Source: Pontibacter mangrovi
Lineage (GTDB): Bacteria; Bacteroidota; Bacteroidia; Cytophagales; Hymenobacteraceae
Length of the DNA stretch: 64,000 bases
Assembly: GCF_006385705.1 (NCBI RefSeq)
Contig: NZ_VFRQ01000007.1
Coordinates: 278,377-342,376, forward strand
Direction of reading: 5' to 3'
Shown here: piece after piece, positions 55,778 to 64,000 of the stretch
Layout: every line of letters begins with the position of its first letter
How positions within the stretch are numbered: the stretch's first letter is position 1
Notes under the pieces: generated by a model
Seen by the model: only the letters and a program-made list of their open reading frames with translations
The model's database searches: none
What the model was told of the DNA's origin: nothing
Position numbers and translations under genes: made by a program

Positions 55778-58390
55778 ATGGAAAACAACGCGCTACCGGC
55801 ACAGAAGCGAACCACCATACTTCCCCACCTGCTGCACAACCTATACTTCTGGCAGGGGTCGTTGGCTTTGTTCCTGCTGGCCATGGCTGTATATTTCATG
55901 CAGCATCAGCAAATCGAGCTGGCGGCCATACAGCGCCAGTTGCGCCAGGCAAAGGTGTCCTTTCTGCTGCTGGGAGCGCTGCTGACCGCCTGCCATATCC
56001 TACTGCAGGGCGAGATGTATGTGCGCTGCTTCAGGTCGCTGGGAAAAACGGTAGCCCTAACCCAAACGGTGCTGCTGTTCCTGAAGCGCAACCTGGTCAG
56101 CGTGCTGTTGCCTGCCGGAGGCTTCTCCTCGCTGGTGTTCTTTTCCCGCCAGGTAGCGTCGGACCAGGTAAACAAAACGCATGTATACCTGGCCTCCTCG
56201 CTCTACAGTATCTGCGGCATGCTCTCTGTCATCATCATTGCGGTGCCGGTGCTGGGCTTTGCGCTACTGCGGGGGCAGCTACAGACGCCTGCGCTACTAG
56301 GCTTTATTTTCCTGGTGCTGCTGACAGCGGCCATGATCGCGGCGCTGGTTTCTGTCCTGAAGCGTGGCTGGGCCTACCGTTTGCTTCACAAGCGGCTGCC
56401 GCCATGGGCTGCCCTGCTCGACGAGATCACCTCAAAGCCCCTGGACCGCCGTCAGCTTGGGGCTGCCTTAGCGGCCTCTGTGGTCATTGAGTGCATCGGG
56501 GTTTCTCATTTGTTCATTTCCATGCTGGCCCTGGGGTACGAGGCGAGCTGGCCGGCGGCCTTCATCGGCTACATGGTCATGATGATCCTGCTGATCGCGT
56601 CACCGGTGCTGCGGGGCCTGGGAGCCATTGAGGTAGCCATGACCTTTATACTTACCCAGTACGGACTGCCGGTCGTGGCCGCAGCCTCTGTCACGCTGCT
56701 ATTTCGGCTGTTCGATTTTTGGTTGCCGCTCCTGGCCGGGGTGGGCAGCTTTTTCATCCGAAAGGATAGTTTCCTGCTGCGGGTATTTCCGGCGCTGCTG
56801 CTCTTTTTCACGGGCATCGTTAACGTGCTTTCCGTTATTGCGCCGGCCGTTCCTACCCGCCTGGAGTTTGTCCGGGAGGTTTTTCCGGAGGAGGTTATCT
56901 CCGCCTCGAATGGGTTGGTGATGGTGGTAGGCATGGTGCTGATGCTGCTGGCGGTGTTCCTGCTGCAAGGCTCCCGGCGCGCCTGGCTGCTGGCGGTGGT
57001 ACTGGTGTCCCTTTCCATTATCGGGCACCTTACCAAAGCCATCGACTACGAAGAGGCGCTGTTTGCAGCCTTTACGCTCATCAGCCTGCTCTATACCCGC
57101 TCGGCTTATAGTTTAGTGCCGCACCCGCGCTACACCAGGCTGAGCATCCTGGTGCTGGTCTACGGGCTGCTCCTGGTCATGCTCTACGGCGTGCTGGGCT
57201 TCTTCTTCATGGATAAGGTGCATTTCGGGCAGGAGTTCAGCCTCGACCAGGCGCTCCGGCAGGTGCTGCGGCTCTTTTTCACTTTCGATAACGCCGGAAT
57301 AGAGCCCCTTACTCCCTTTGCCCGCTGGTTTATTTTTTCGCTCTACACGGCGGGGGCCGCCTACCTGGTGTTTGTGCTGTACGGCCTGCTGCGCCCTTAC
57401 TTCGCGCAGCCGTTTAACTCTGCCGAAGAGAAAGCGCTGGCCTCCGAACTCACCGGCAAGTATGGCCACTCCTCGCTCGACTACTTTAAAACCTACCCCG
57501 ACAAGCTTTTCTTCTTCACACCGGACAAACAGGCTTTTGTCTCTTTTAAAGTATGGCGGCACCTGGCCATTGCCCTGGAAGACCCCGTAGCCGCAGATCC
57601 GGAGGCGATGAAGGCAGCTATAGAGGCCTTTGACGAGTATTGTGCTGAAAACGGGTTTACCGCTGCTTATTACCGCGTGCCCGAAGCAAGTTTGCCTCTT
57701 TATACTTCGCTGGGCAAGAAAAGCTTTACGGTAGGCGAAGAAGCCATTGTGGACCTGCCGTCGTTTACGCTGGAAGGTAGCAAAATGCACGCGAACCGGA
57801 ACGCTGTGCGCAAACTCACGGCCGATGGCTATGTTTTTAAAGTATACGATCCTCCTATTAAAGCTGGCCTGCTGCAAAAGCTCGAGCTGGTATCGGCCGA
57901 GTGGCTGCAGGACAAGGAACAGGCGGAGCTGACGTTTACCGAAGGCGTTTTTGATCCGGCCATCCTGAAGAACCACCCGATCATGACGATTGAGAATGCG
58001 GATGAAAAAGTATACGCTTTTCTGGACGTGGTGCCTTGCGGTGTGCCGGGCATGGCCGTGTACGACCTGATCCGCCAACTGCCCGACGCCCCTAACGGCA
58101 CTTTGGATATGCTGCTATGCCAGGCGTTTCTATACTTTAAATCCAAGGGCTTTCAGCAGGTGAACATGGGGCTTGCGCCGATGTCGGGGATAGACGGCAG
58201 GAACGTTCCGCAAAAGACGGTCCGCTTTGCCTATGAGCACCTGCGGGCTTTCGGGCATTTTAAAGGGCTGCGGAAGTATAAAGAGAAGTTCTCCCCCGCC
58301 TGGGAGAAGAAATACCTGGCGTATGAAGATGATTACCAGCTGCTGCAGGTGCCGGTGGCTCTCAAAAAAGTATCGGAGGCTGCTGTTTAG
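55778..58390 (+). CDS. mprF: Bifunctional lysylphosphatidylglycerol synthetase/flippase
   Basis: 870 residues. About 14 membrane helices (1-530) form the flippase domain, followed by a soluble DUF2156 aminoacyl transferase domain (about 545-860: KYGHSSLDYFKTYPDKLFFF, GMAVYDLIR, FQQVNMGLAPMSG). It attaches lysine from Lys-tRNA to phosphatidylglycerol and moves it to the outer leaflet, lowering surface charge against cationic peptides. Alanyl transfer is an alternative. It overlaps the convergent DUF998 gene by 4 bases. Confidence 0.9.
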   Translation: MENNALPAQKRTTILPHLLHNLYFWQGSLALFLLAMAVYFMQHQQIELAAIQRQLRQAKVSFLLLGALLTACHILLQGEMYVRCFRSLGKTVALTQTVLLFLKRNLVSVLLPAGGFSSLVFFSRQVASDQVNKTHVYLASSLYSICGMLSVIIIAVPVLGFALLRGQLQTPALLGFIFLVLLTAAMIAALVSVLKRGWAYRLLHKRLPPWAALLDEITSKPLDRRQLGAALAASVVIECIGVSHLFISMLALGYEASWPAAFIGYMVMMILLIASPVLRGLGAIEVAMTFILTQYGLPVVAAASVTLLFRLFDFWLPLLAGVGSFFIRKDSFLLRVFPALLLFFTGIVNVLSVIAPAVPTRLEFVREVFPEEVISASNGLVMVVGMVLMLLAVFLLQGSRRAWLLAVVLVSLSIIGHLTKAIDYEEALFAAFTLISLLYTRSAYSLVPHPRYTRLSILVLVYGLLLVMLYGVLGFFFMDKVHFGQEFSLDQALRQVLRLFFTFDNAGIEPLTPFARWFIFSLYTAGAAYLVFVLYGLLRPYFAQPFNSAEEKALASELTGKYGHSSLDYFKTYPDKLFFFTPDKQAFVSFKVWRHLAIALEDPVAADPEAMKAAIEAFDEYCAENGFTAAYYRVPEASLPLYTSLGKKSFTVGEEAIVDLPSFTLEGSKMHANRNAVRKLTADGYVFKVYDPPIKAGLLQKLELVSAEWLQDKEQAELTFTEGVFDPAILKNHPIMTIENADEKVYAFLDVVPCGVPGMAVYDLIRQLPDAPNGTLDMLLCQAFLYFKSKGFQQVNMGLAPMSGIDGRNVPQKTVRFAYEHLRAFGHFKGLRKYKEKFSPAWEKKYLAYEDDYQLLQVPVALKKVSEAAV

Positions 58391-59082
58391 GTACTTGCCC
58401 GAACCTGCGATTTCCCCGCCTGCCTGTAGGTCAGCCAGGCCAGATACATGAGGTACAGAAAGTATACGCCCATAAAAAGCCGCTGCCACAGCCCCCGGTA
58501 ACCGATCAGGTGCAGCTTTGCGGCACCGAAGAGCAACAGGAAAACACCACCTGCCACCATGACCAGCACAGACAGCACTTTTATACCCGGGTGTTCGCCG
58601 TGCAGGGCGTACCAGGCAACCGCCGGCACAAAGTATAAACCCGCCTGCCCTGCTATACCTCCCACCGCATGAATCTGCCCAGCAACGGTAAGCCTGCCAT
58701 GGACGAAATCATAAGGGAACAGCCCCGAGATCAGGCCCTCTCCTATGCCGTAGATCGCGACCAGCCAGCACAGCAAGGTAATGCCCCGGTGCGTTTTCCC
58801 GAAAGCAACCTGTAGCCCCAGGGCGAAAAGGACCAACAAGCCGGTAAAGACAACACTCCAGGCGGCGACCCAATGGGCTACCGGGCTGCCGGAAACGCTC
58901 AGTAAGCTCTCGGACTGCTCAATGAAGTTATACCCGGGGTATAGCATGGATAACAGAGAGGTCACCACAAAATCGCCGATGCAAGCCGTAAAGCAACTGA
59001 CGGCTCCGGCCCTCATCAGACCTCTGCTGAAACGGCTTCTCGCATGTATGGCTTCTCTCACTTGTGCTTCCTTGCTAAACAC
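58387..59082 (-). CDS. DUF998 membrane protein
   Basis: 231 residues with about six membrane helices (MRAGAVSCFTACIGDFVVTSLL, AAWSVVFTGLLVLFALG, GEGLISGLFPYD). This is the DUF998 pattern, a family without known function. Its stop codon overlaps that of mprF on the opposite strand. Confidence 0.8.
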   Translation of the reverse strand: MFSKEAQVREAIHARSRFSRGLMRAGAVSCFTACIGDFVVTSLLSMLYPGYNFIEQSESLLSVSGSPVAHWVAAWSVVFTGLLVLFALGLQVAFGKTHRGITLLCWLVAIYGIGEGLISGLFPYDFVHGRLTVAGQIHAVGGIAGQAGLYFVPAVAWYALHGEHPGIKVLSVLVMVAGGVFLLLFGAAKLHLIGYRGLWQRLFMGVYFLYLMYLAWLTYRQAGKSQVRAST

Positions 59083-59132
59083 AAACTAGTTTATGCTTCC
59101 TTCTAGGCTTACTAAATCGTATACGTTAGTAT

Positions 59133-59882
59133 ATGGCACTACTGGTATTGATACGGCACGGGCAGTCACAGTGGAACCTGGAAAACCGCTTCACAGGCAC
59201 GGTGGACGTGGCCCTCACCCCCCACGGCCGGCAGGAGGCACGGTTGGCAGGGCACCACCTGAAAGGCATCAGATTTTCGGTGGCCTACACCTCAGACCTG
59301 CGGCGTGCACAGGAAAGCCTGCAGATCATCCTGAAAGAAATTGGGCAGGAGCACATACCCGTTTACCGAAATAGCGCGCTGAACGAGCGCAACTATGGCG
59401 ACCTGCAGGGGCTCAACAAGCTGGAAACCGCCGAGAAGTATGGCGCACAACAGGTAATGCTTTGGCGCCGCAGCTTTGATGTGGCTCCTCCCCACGGAGA
59501 AAGCCTGAAAGATACGCAGCAACGCGTGCTCCGGTATTACCACAGCCAGATTGAGCCGCACCTGCGGCAGGGGGAGAACGTGCTGGTGGTGGCGCACGGC
59601 AACAGCCTGAGAGCCCTGGTTATGTACCTGGACCAGCTCAGTCAGGACGCTATCTCGCACTATGACCTACCCACCGCCACGCCTTTAGTGTATACTTTTG
59701 ATGCAGACCTGAAGAAATGTATAGCCCCAGCTACAATCAAAACCAACGACAGCACTCTAGTCACCAGACCACCTGCTGTAAATAAAAAGCTTGACCCAGT
59801 CATTCACCACAAAAGAGAAGAAGGCCGAGACACCAAGTATGCTAAGGGTTTGGGTAAACGGAACAGGAGTAAAACCAATTAA
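59133..59882 (+). CDS. Phosphoglycerate mutase, cofactor-dependent, aberrant C-terminus
   Basis: 249 residues. The catalytic motif LIRHGQSQWN (H9), LNERNYGDLQG and the second His in VVAHGNSLRAL define the dPGM family, which interconverts 3- and 2-phosphoglycerate. The normal fold ends around TPLVYTFDADL. The last 41 residues (209-249) are very basic and are encoded antisense to a relic P-type ATPase reading frame. They have no resemblance to the normal enzyme tail. The core should be active; the tail is probably acquired by a rearrangement that removed the original stop. Confidence 0.85.
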   Translation: MALLVLIRHGQSQWNLENRFTGTVDVALTPHGRQEARLAGHHLKGIRFSVAYTSDLRRAQESLQIILKEIGQEHIPVYRNSALNERNYGDLQGLNKLETAEKYGAQQVMLWRRSFDVAPPHGESLKDTQQRVLRYYHSQIEPHLRQGENVLVVAHGNSLRALVMYLDQLSQDAISHYDLPTATPLVYTFDADLKKCIAPATIKTNDSTLVTRPPAVNKKLDPVIHHKREEGRDTKYAKGLGKRNRSKTN

Positions 59883-60080
59883 GCCAAAGGTAGTTAGCAG
59901 GATTCCCAGTACTAAATCGGCAGAGATGGCCAACAGGAGAATCTTACCGGGCATTGATTTCCAGAAATGCCTCTTCTCCCGGATAATAAAGATGGAGAAA
60001 AGCGCAAAGAACAGCAGAATCTCAAAACTGGTAGTGTTCAACTCTCCCGCTGTGCTGATATTAAAATAGCGCAGACAAAT
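59757..60080 (-). pseudogene. Relic of a proton-pumping P-type ATPase (C-terminal end)
   Basis: The minus-strand frame from 60080 to the stop at 59757 reads YFNISTAGEL, then FEILLFFALFSIFIIREKRH, FWKSMPGKILLLAI and FFSFVVNDWVK, matching the last helices of plasma-membrane type H+-ATPases. An in-frame stop at 60081-60083 lies upstream, and the rest of the gene is absent. About 108 codons remain of roughly 800-900. It overlaps the 3' end of the phosphoglycerate mutase gene on the other strand. Confidence 0.75.
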
Positions 60081-60245
60081 CTACGGCCTGTGCGGGGGAT
60101 TCGTTGGCGGCTTTACAAAATAGCATGAGCGGAGAACGTCATGGCCCACTTCCTGCCTTTGGGCTGTCTGCCCTGGCAATCCCTTGCGGTTGCCGTGTCA
60201 CAGGTGTGTCTTTGCAGGGACAGGCATCCCTCCAAAAGCAGCTTC

Positions 60246-62129
60246 TTAAGGCTTTACACGGGTATCATGAGGCGATCCGTTGATAGTGACCGCTTTCCTG
60301 TCCTGCAGCTGGTATAGCTCCGAATAAAGCTTCCCGGCCTGCAGCAGCTCCTCATGTGTGCCCTCTTCCGCTACCACACCTTCCCTAATCACAAAAATCT
60401 TATCGGCATGGCAGATGGTGCGAAGGCGGTGGGTAATGGTAATCACGGTTCGGCCCCGCATCAAATTCTCCAAGGCCTCCAGCACACTTCTCTCCGCTTC
60501 CGTATCGAGCGAGGCGGTGGGTTCATCGAGTATAAGTATTGGCGAGTTGCGCACAATAGCCCGGGCTATACCGATGCGCTGGCGCTCGCCGCCCGAGAGG
60601 GTCATGCCCCGCTCCCCTACCAAAGTATGATACCCTTTGGGAAACCTGCAGATGAAGTCATGGGCGTTAGCCCGTTTGGCAGCCTCTATGATTTCTGCCG
60701 CCGTAGCCTCCGGCCTTCCGTAGGCGATGTTTTCCTGTATAGAGCCGTAAATCAGCACCGTCTCCTGTAGCACGAAGCCGATCTGCATGCGCAGCCCCTC
60801 CAGCGTAAAGTCCCGGACGTCGGTGCCGTCAATCAGGATTCTGCCGGCATCGGGGTCGTAAAAGCGTGGGATGAGGCTGGCAATGGTGGACTTGCCGCTA
60901 CCTGTTGGGCCACAAATGCCAACGTGCTGGCCTGCCTGAATTAAAAGGCTGATGTTATGCAGCACCGGCAGGTTATCTGCATAAGAAAATGTAACGTTCT
61001 CAAACACGATATTCCCCTTGAGTTTTCCTGGGTTGCGGGCATTGGGTTTCTGGTGGATTATGATATCCGTTTCCAGGATCTGCTGGATGCGCTCCAGGGC
61101 AACCATAGCCTGGGCTATGTTGGTAGTCATTTTAGCCAAGTCCTTTATCGGACTAAAAAACTTGCTCAGGTACGACAGGAAAACCGTCAGCGCCCCGATC
61201 GTCATGACGCCTGCCAGCACCAGGCTGGCGCCACGCCAAAGCACAAAGGCGGTGCAGAACGAGACAAGTATGGTTACGACCGGCGAGACAATGGACTTAA
61301 TTTTACGCGCCCTCAGGGCGGCCTCCACCGTCTCAAGGCTCACCTGCTTCAGCCGGTCCTCCTCCAGGTCCTGCCGCCCGTAGGCGTTGATGGCGCGTAT
61401 GGACTCCAGCCCCTGCTGCAGCACGGCCACCATCTCCGCCTGATCCTTCCGTACCTCATGCGTAGCGGCTTTTACCGCCTTTTTAAACCGTATGATAAAC
61501 AAAAGTATAAACGGAGACACACTCACCGCCATCAGCGTAAAGTCCCAGTTTAGGTAGAACATCAGCGAGAGGATACCGATTATAGTCAGGGCATCGATGA
61601 GGATATTTAAAAGCGTTTCAGAAGCAAAATCCTGTATGGTGGACACATCCGAGGTGATGGTACTGAGCAGTTTGCCGACCTGGTGGGTATCGTAGTAGGA
61701 AAGCGAGAGCCGCAGCAAGTGGTGGTACATGCGCCGTCTTAGGTCGTTGGCCACGTATTGCGCCACGCTCTCGGTGAAATAGTTGTTGGTGTAGCTGGCT
61801 AGTCCGCCGAGGGCGTTGAACAAAACCATGGCAGAGGCAGCCACAGCGGCCAGCTCCATGTTATGCCTTCCCAGCGGCAGGTCTTCTACCCAGAGCAGCC
61901 AATGCGGCAAGGGCTCGTTGCCGATCACGTTGTCGATGATCACTTTAAGCGGCCAGGGCGTAGCCAGGCTCATACCTGTTTCGGCCAGCATGGCCAGGAA
62001 AATAATGGCCAGCCAGGTCCAGTACGGCTTTACAAGGCCCAGCACCAGGCTTGACAGGCTCGTGGCGGGTGGCGCCACAGGTGGGTCAGCCAGAGCCTGG
62101 GCGTAACGTTCTTTAAGGTCAGCTCCCAT
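60246..62129 (-). CDS. ABC exporter, fused membrane and ATPase domains
   Basis: 627 residues. The membrane domain has six helices (about 25-350), and the ATPase domain has Walker A GPTGSGKST, signature LSGGERQRIG and Walker B ILILDEPTAS. It resembles MsbA/multidrug half-transporters that act as homodimers. The N-terminal 25 residues are soluble. Substrate unknown; lipid or drug export is typical. Confidence 0.9.
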   Translation of the reverse strand: MGADLKERYAQALADPPVAPPATSLSSLVLGLVKPYWTWLAIIFLAMLAETGMSLATPWPLKVIIDNVIGNEPLPHWLLWVEDLPLGRHNMELAAVAASAMVLFNALGGLASYTNNYFTESVAQYVANDLRRRMYHHLLRLSLSYYDTHQVGKLLSTITSDVSTIQDFASETLLNILIDALTIIGILSLMFYLNWDFTLMAVSVSPFILLFIIRFKKAVKAATHEVRKDQAEMVAVLQQGLESIRAINAYGRQDLEEDRLKQVSLETVEAALRARKIKSIVSPVVTILVSFCTAFVLWRGASLVLAGVMTIGALTVFLSYLSKFFSPIKDLAKMTTNIAQAMVALERIQQILETDIIIHQKPNARNPGKLKGNIVFENVTFSYADNLPVLHNISLLIQAGQHVGICGPTGSGKSTIASLIPRFYDPDAGRILIDGTDVRDFTLEGLRMQIGFVLQETVLIYGSIQENIAYGRPEATAAEIIEAAKRANAHDFICRFPKGYHTLVGERGMTLSGGERQRIGIARAIVRNSPILILDEPTASLDTEAERSVLEALENLMRGRTVITITHRLRTICHADKIFVIREGVVAEEGTHEELLQAGKLYSELYQLQDRKAVTINGSPHDTRVKP

Positions 62130-62279
62130 AGCTACCCGTTTATTTATCTCATCGACTATCTATACTACATACGTATGCTGCCTTTAGCGTGAAGTATAAA
62201 CGCTGACTTATGCTATCTTGATTTTTTTTTCTGCCTATAATTTGGCTGGGGATAGCGGTTTAGTGCCCACGTTTGGGCC

Positions 62280-62301
62280 ATGGCGCATTTCAATGCGCTA
62301 T
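62280..62301. repeat. Hairpin repeat, copy 1
   Basis: ATGGCGCATT pairs with AATGCGCTAT around a 2-nt loop, with one G-T pair. A diverged direct copy lies at 63882-63904. Flanking bases (GGGC before, TATA...TTTT after) are also shared. Confidence 0.6.
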
Positions 62302-62385
62302 AACTTTTGTTAGCTAATGTTATTCCTATCCTCTGGAGCTAAAGCAAGTGGAGAAGACGTTATTTAATATTTTCAGCCAACTGAG

Positions 62386-63651
62386 CTACCAAGTCTTTTT
62401 ACCGCTCTTCATCTTTTCCAGTATCTCCGCTAAAAACTGACCGTTTGCTCCTGCAAGCTCGACTGCCTCACCCATGGTTTTCATAGCTTCTTCTGTTTTA
62501 CCTGTCTTATACAATAGGTTAGCGTAGGTGTACAGGAACCTCGGGTTGTTCTTGTCCTTGTGCAAGGCTAACTCCTTAGACCATTTCAAGGCAGCTTTCA
62601 GACTTTCGGTGTCCTCACAGAAAAGGAACAAGTTGTTGGCGTAGCTGTCAAGCTGTTGGTTATCCAGTTGCCTTTCCATCGAAGTAATGTAGGAAGCGTA
62701 GGCGGGCCAGTTCTTAGTCCATTGGTAGTACATCGGCTTGGAGTTCATCAGTATCGCGTCGGCTAAATCAGGAAACTTCACGTCCAGCGTTTGCTTTAAC
62801 TCGTCCCAGTTCACGTGCTCGTTCACCTTACCTGAATACGAGACCATCCCGCCACCGTAGTCTTTCTTTACTCCATTGATCCTTAAGTAAGGCAGCACAA
62901 GCTCATCGAAAACTACGGTCTTGACTATCAGCTCGCTTCTCCCTTTCCCTAATATTAGATCAGCTTTGTCTGCATGACTTCTTAAAACTGGAAAACCTGG
63001 GTCAGCTACTTTCCTGGTGGACACAGCGATGAGTTTGATGTTCTCTTCGGTCAGCAGATTTTCCTGAGTAGCCAAATAGGAGTTGGCAACTACAGGGATA
63101 AATTCCCTGTCATTCATTAGCTGGGCTGACTTTAGAAGCTTTAAAAGGAAGTCTTGATCTTTTTTCCCTTTTAAAAACTGCCATTTCTCACTCGGATACC
63201 CGCTCAGGGCCAACTCTGCCTTCGCGATGAAATCCGCTGCAGTTGGTGAGGCCCCGTTCAGCCTGTGCACAAGCTCACCCTTCGGACTGAAGAAGAGGTA
63301 CACGGGATATGTGTCGACATTATAGGTGGTTACGATGGCCTGTGCGTCTTTATACCAGTTCTTTACTTCTTCACTATCTCTGTCAGTAAGGTCCGCCTGA
63401 ACTTTTACATTAATAAAATTGGTGTTGAAAAAGTCACCTACCTGTGCTTGAGGGAAAATATCCCTTTCCATCAGTTTGCAGGGACCGCACCAGGTGGTAA
63501 ACACATCTACGAAAATGTACTTGTTCTCTTTTTTTGCCTTCTCCTGAATTTGTGCCCAACTGAGCCCTTTCTCGAATTTTACGCCTGCTGAGGGCTGGGC
63601 CTTTGCAATGCCTATGGTAAGGAACAGAATAACTAAAAGTTTGATCTTCAT
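62386..63651 (-). CDS. Secreted thioredoxin-fold protein
   Basis: 421 residues. A signal peptide (IKLLVILFLTIGIAKAQ) is followed by a thioredoxin domain (about 25-155) with active site C55-GP-C58 in TTWCGPCKLMERD and a cis-Pro in DTYPVYLFF. The C-terminal 250 residues are helical with TPR-like spacing (FLYTYANLLYKTGKTEEAMKTM). It would reduce or isomerise disulfides in the periplasm. The gene contains no AAGTATA heptamer and is flanked by hairpin repeats. Confidence 0.85.
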   Translation of the reverse strand: MKIKLLVILFLTIGIAKAQPSAGVKFEKGLSWAQIQEKAKKENKYIFVDVFTTWCGPCKLMERDIFPQAQVGDFFNTNFINVKVQADLTDRDSEEVKNWYKDAQAIVTTYNVDTYPVYLFFSPKGELVHRLNGASPTAADFIAKAELALSGYPSEKWQFLKGKKDQDFLLKLLKSAQLMNDREFIPVVANSYLATQENLLTEENIKLIAVSTRKVADPGFPVLRSHADKADLILGKGRSELIVKTVVFDELVLPYLRINGVKKDYGGGMVSYSGKVNEHVNWDELKQTLDVKFPDLADAILMNSKPMYYQWTKNWPAYASYITSMERQLDNQQLDSYANNLFLFCEDTESLKAALKWSKELALHKDKNNPRFLYTYANLLYKTGKTEEAMKTMGEAVELAGANGQFLAEILEKMKSGKKTW

Positions 63652-64000
63652 GTTTGCTTTGCTTTATAGTGAACGAAATTGATTATGTATTGGAGGGTTA
63701 TGCTTCTGCTGCGATGCCGCTCCAACTCTACAGGAGGTCATTATACTCAATTAAGGGAATGAAAGCCTTAAGGTTTACGAACTATTCGTAATTATACGAA
63801 AAAATCGTTTATACCCAAATCTTTTATGGTTTTAATAAAGCTTAGCCTTAAGCATTAAAGATTTAGCCAACGGACGGGGCTATGGTGCGTTCTCAATGCA
63901 CTATAGGTTTTCCTATGTTTGAGTTTATATTCTAACTTGAGTTAAAAGAGAAGAAAGGAAGGAATAAGATTAATTAGGTTTTGTGGCCTTAAGAGCCAGT
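63652..64000. other. Right-edge non-coding region
   Basis: 349 bases, AT-rich, with no convincing ORF. It holds hairpin copy 2 at 63882-63904 and a small dyad ACGAaaaaaTCGT at 63798-63810. No clear promoter for the thioredoxin-fold gene is visible. Confidence 0.5.
63882..63904. repeat. Hairpin repeat, copy 2
   Basis: ATGGTGCGTT pairs with AATGCACTAT around a 3-nt loop with two G-T pairs. Compared with copy 1 a C-G pair is replaced by T-A and an A-T pair by G-T, so the stem is kept while the sequence changed. Confidence 0.6.

Noticed and set aside
62280..63904. Integron attC sites flanking the thioredoxin-fold gene
   Set aside because: The GTTRRRY/RYYYAAC core sites are not present at the expected positions, so I list them only as hairpin repeats.

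Overview
The window looks like a chromosomal segment of a Bacteroidota species from the order Cytophagales, most likely a Hymenobacteraceae member such as Pontibacter. The genus is an inference. Three things support the phylum: Bacteroidota-type promoters (TTG, about 19 nt, TAnnTTTG) before several genes; families typical of the phylum (BatB/BatC, DUF5686, TonB receptor with a carboxypeptidase-like N-terminus, DUF983, paired M16 proteases, alginate-export-type porin); and a moderately GC-rich base composition. A heptamer, AAGTATA/TATACTT, is repeated roughly 85-90 times on both strands, in coding and non-coding DNA and in all reading frames. It looks like a lineage-specific highly iterated word.

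Layout. 1-2144 is the 5' part of an McrB-type restriction GTPase that runs off the left edge. It is followed by about 0.7 kb of non-coding DNA and a minus-strand tRNA cluster (Arg-UCU, Pro-UGG, Ser-GCU) at 2827-3248. 3.5-18 kb is mostly core: batB-batC, an HD phosphohydrolase, DUF983, a VOC protein, a PaaI thioesterase, a large S9 peptidase, a repeat-rich non-coding patch (10.9-11.7 kb), a thiolase, a YwqK/MORN-repeat protein and an M16 protease pair. 18-29 kb has a beta-carbonic anhydrase, a DUF5686 outer-membrane protein, and a TetR regulator followed by a complete tripartite RND efflux operon.

29.3-33.9 kb is a nitrite-respiration cluster: two Crp/Fnr-like dyads, copper nitrite reductase fused to cytochrome c, a NirV-like protein, an SCO copper chaperone and an alginate-export-type porin. 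34-45.8 kb is mixed metabolism: a 2,4-dienoyl-CoA reductase-type SDR, a NuiA-like protein, a carotenoid-type FAD oxidoreductase, an epimerase, an HI0933 flavoprotein, a DUF2383 protein, a CDF transporter, an ABC-F protein and a TonB receptor.

46-60 kb is a stress and envelope region: an ECF sigma factor with a membrane partner, an exported cysteine-free rubrerythrin, a PAP2 phosphatase, an MgtA-type P-ATPase, GlgX, HdeD, a cyanophycinase, MprF, DUF998 and a phosphoglycerate mutase. The 3' end of the mutase runs antisense through a relic of a proton-pumping P-type ATPase. 60-64 kb holds an ABC exporter and a secreted thioredoxin-fold protein flanked by two diverged copies of a hairpin with compensatory base changes.

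I found no CRISPR array, no rRNA and no intact transposase. The most unusual signals are the iterated heptamer, the flanking covarying hairpins, the mutase/ATPase junction, the cysteine-less rubrerythrin, the palindromic operators before nirK, and the McrB fragment with a likely modified-base reader domain beside a tRNA cluster.
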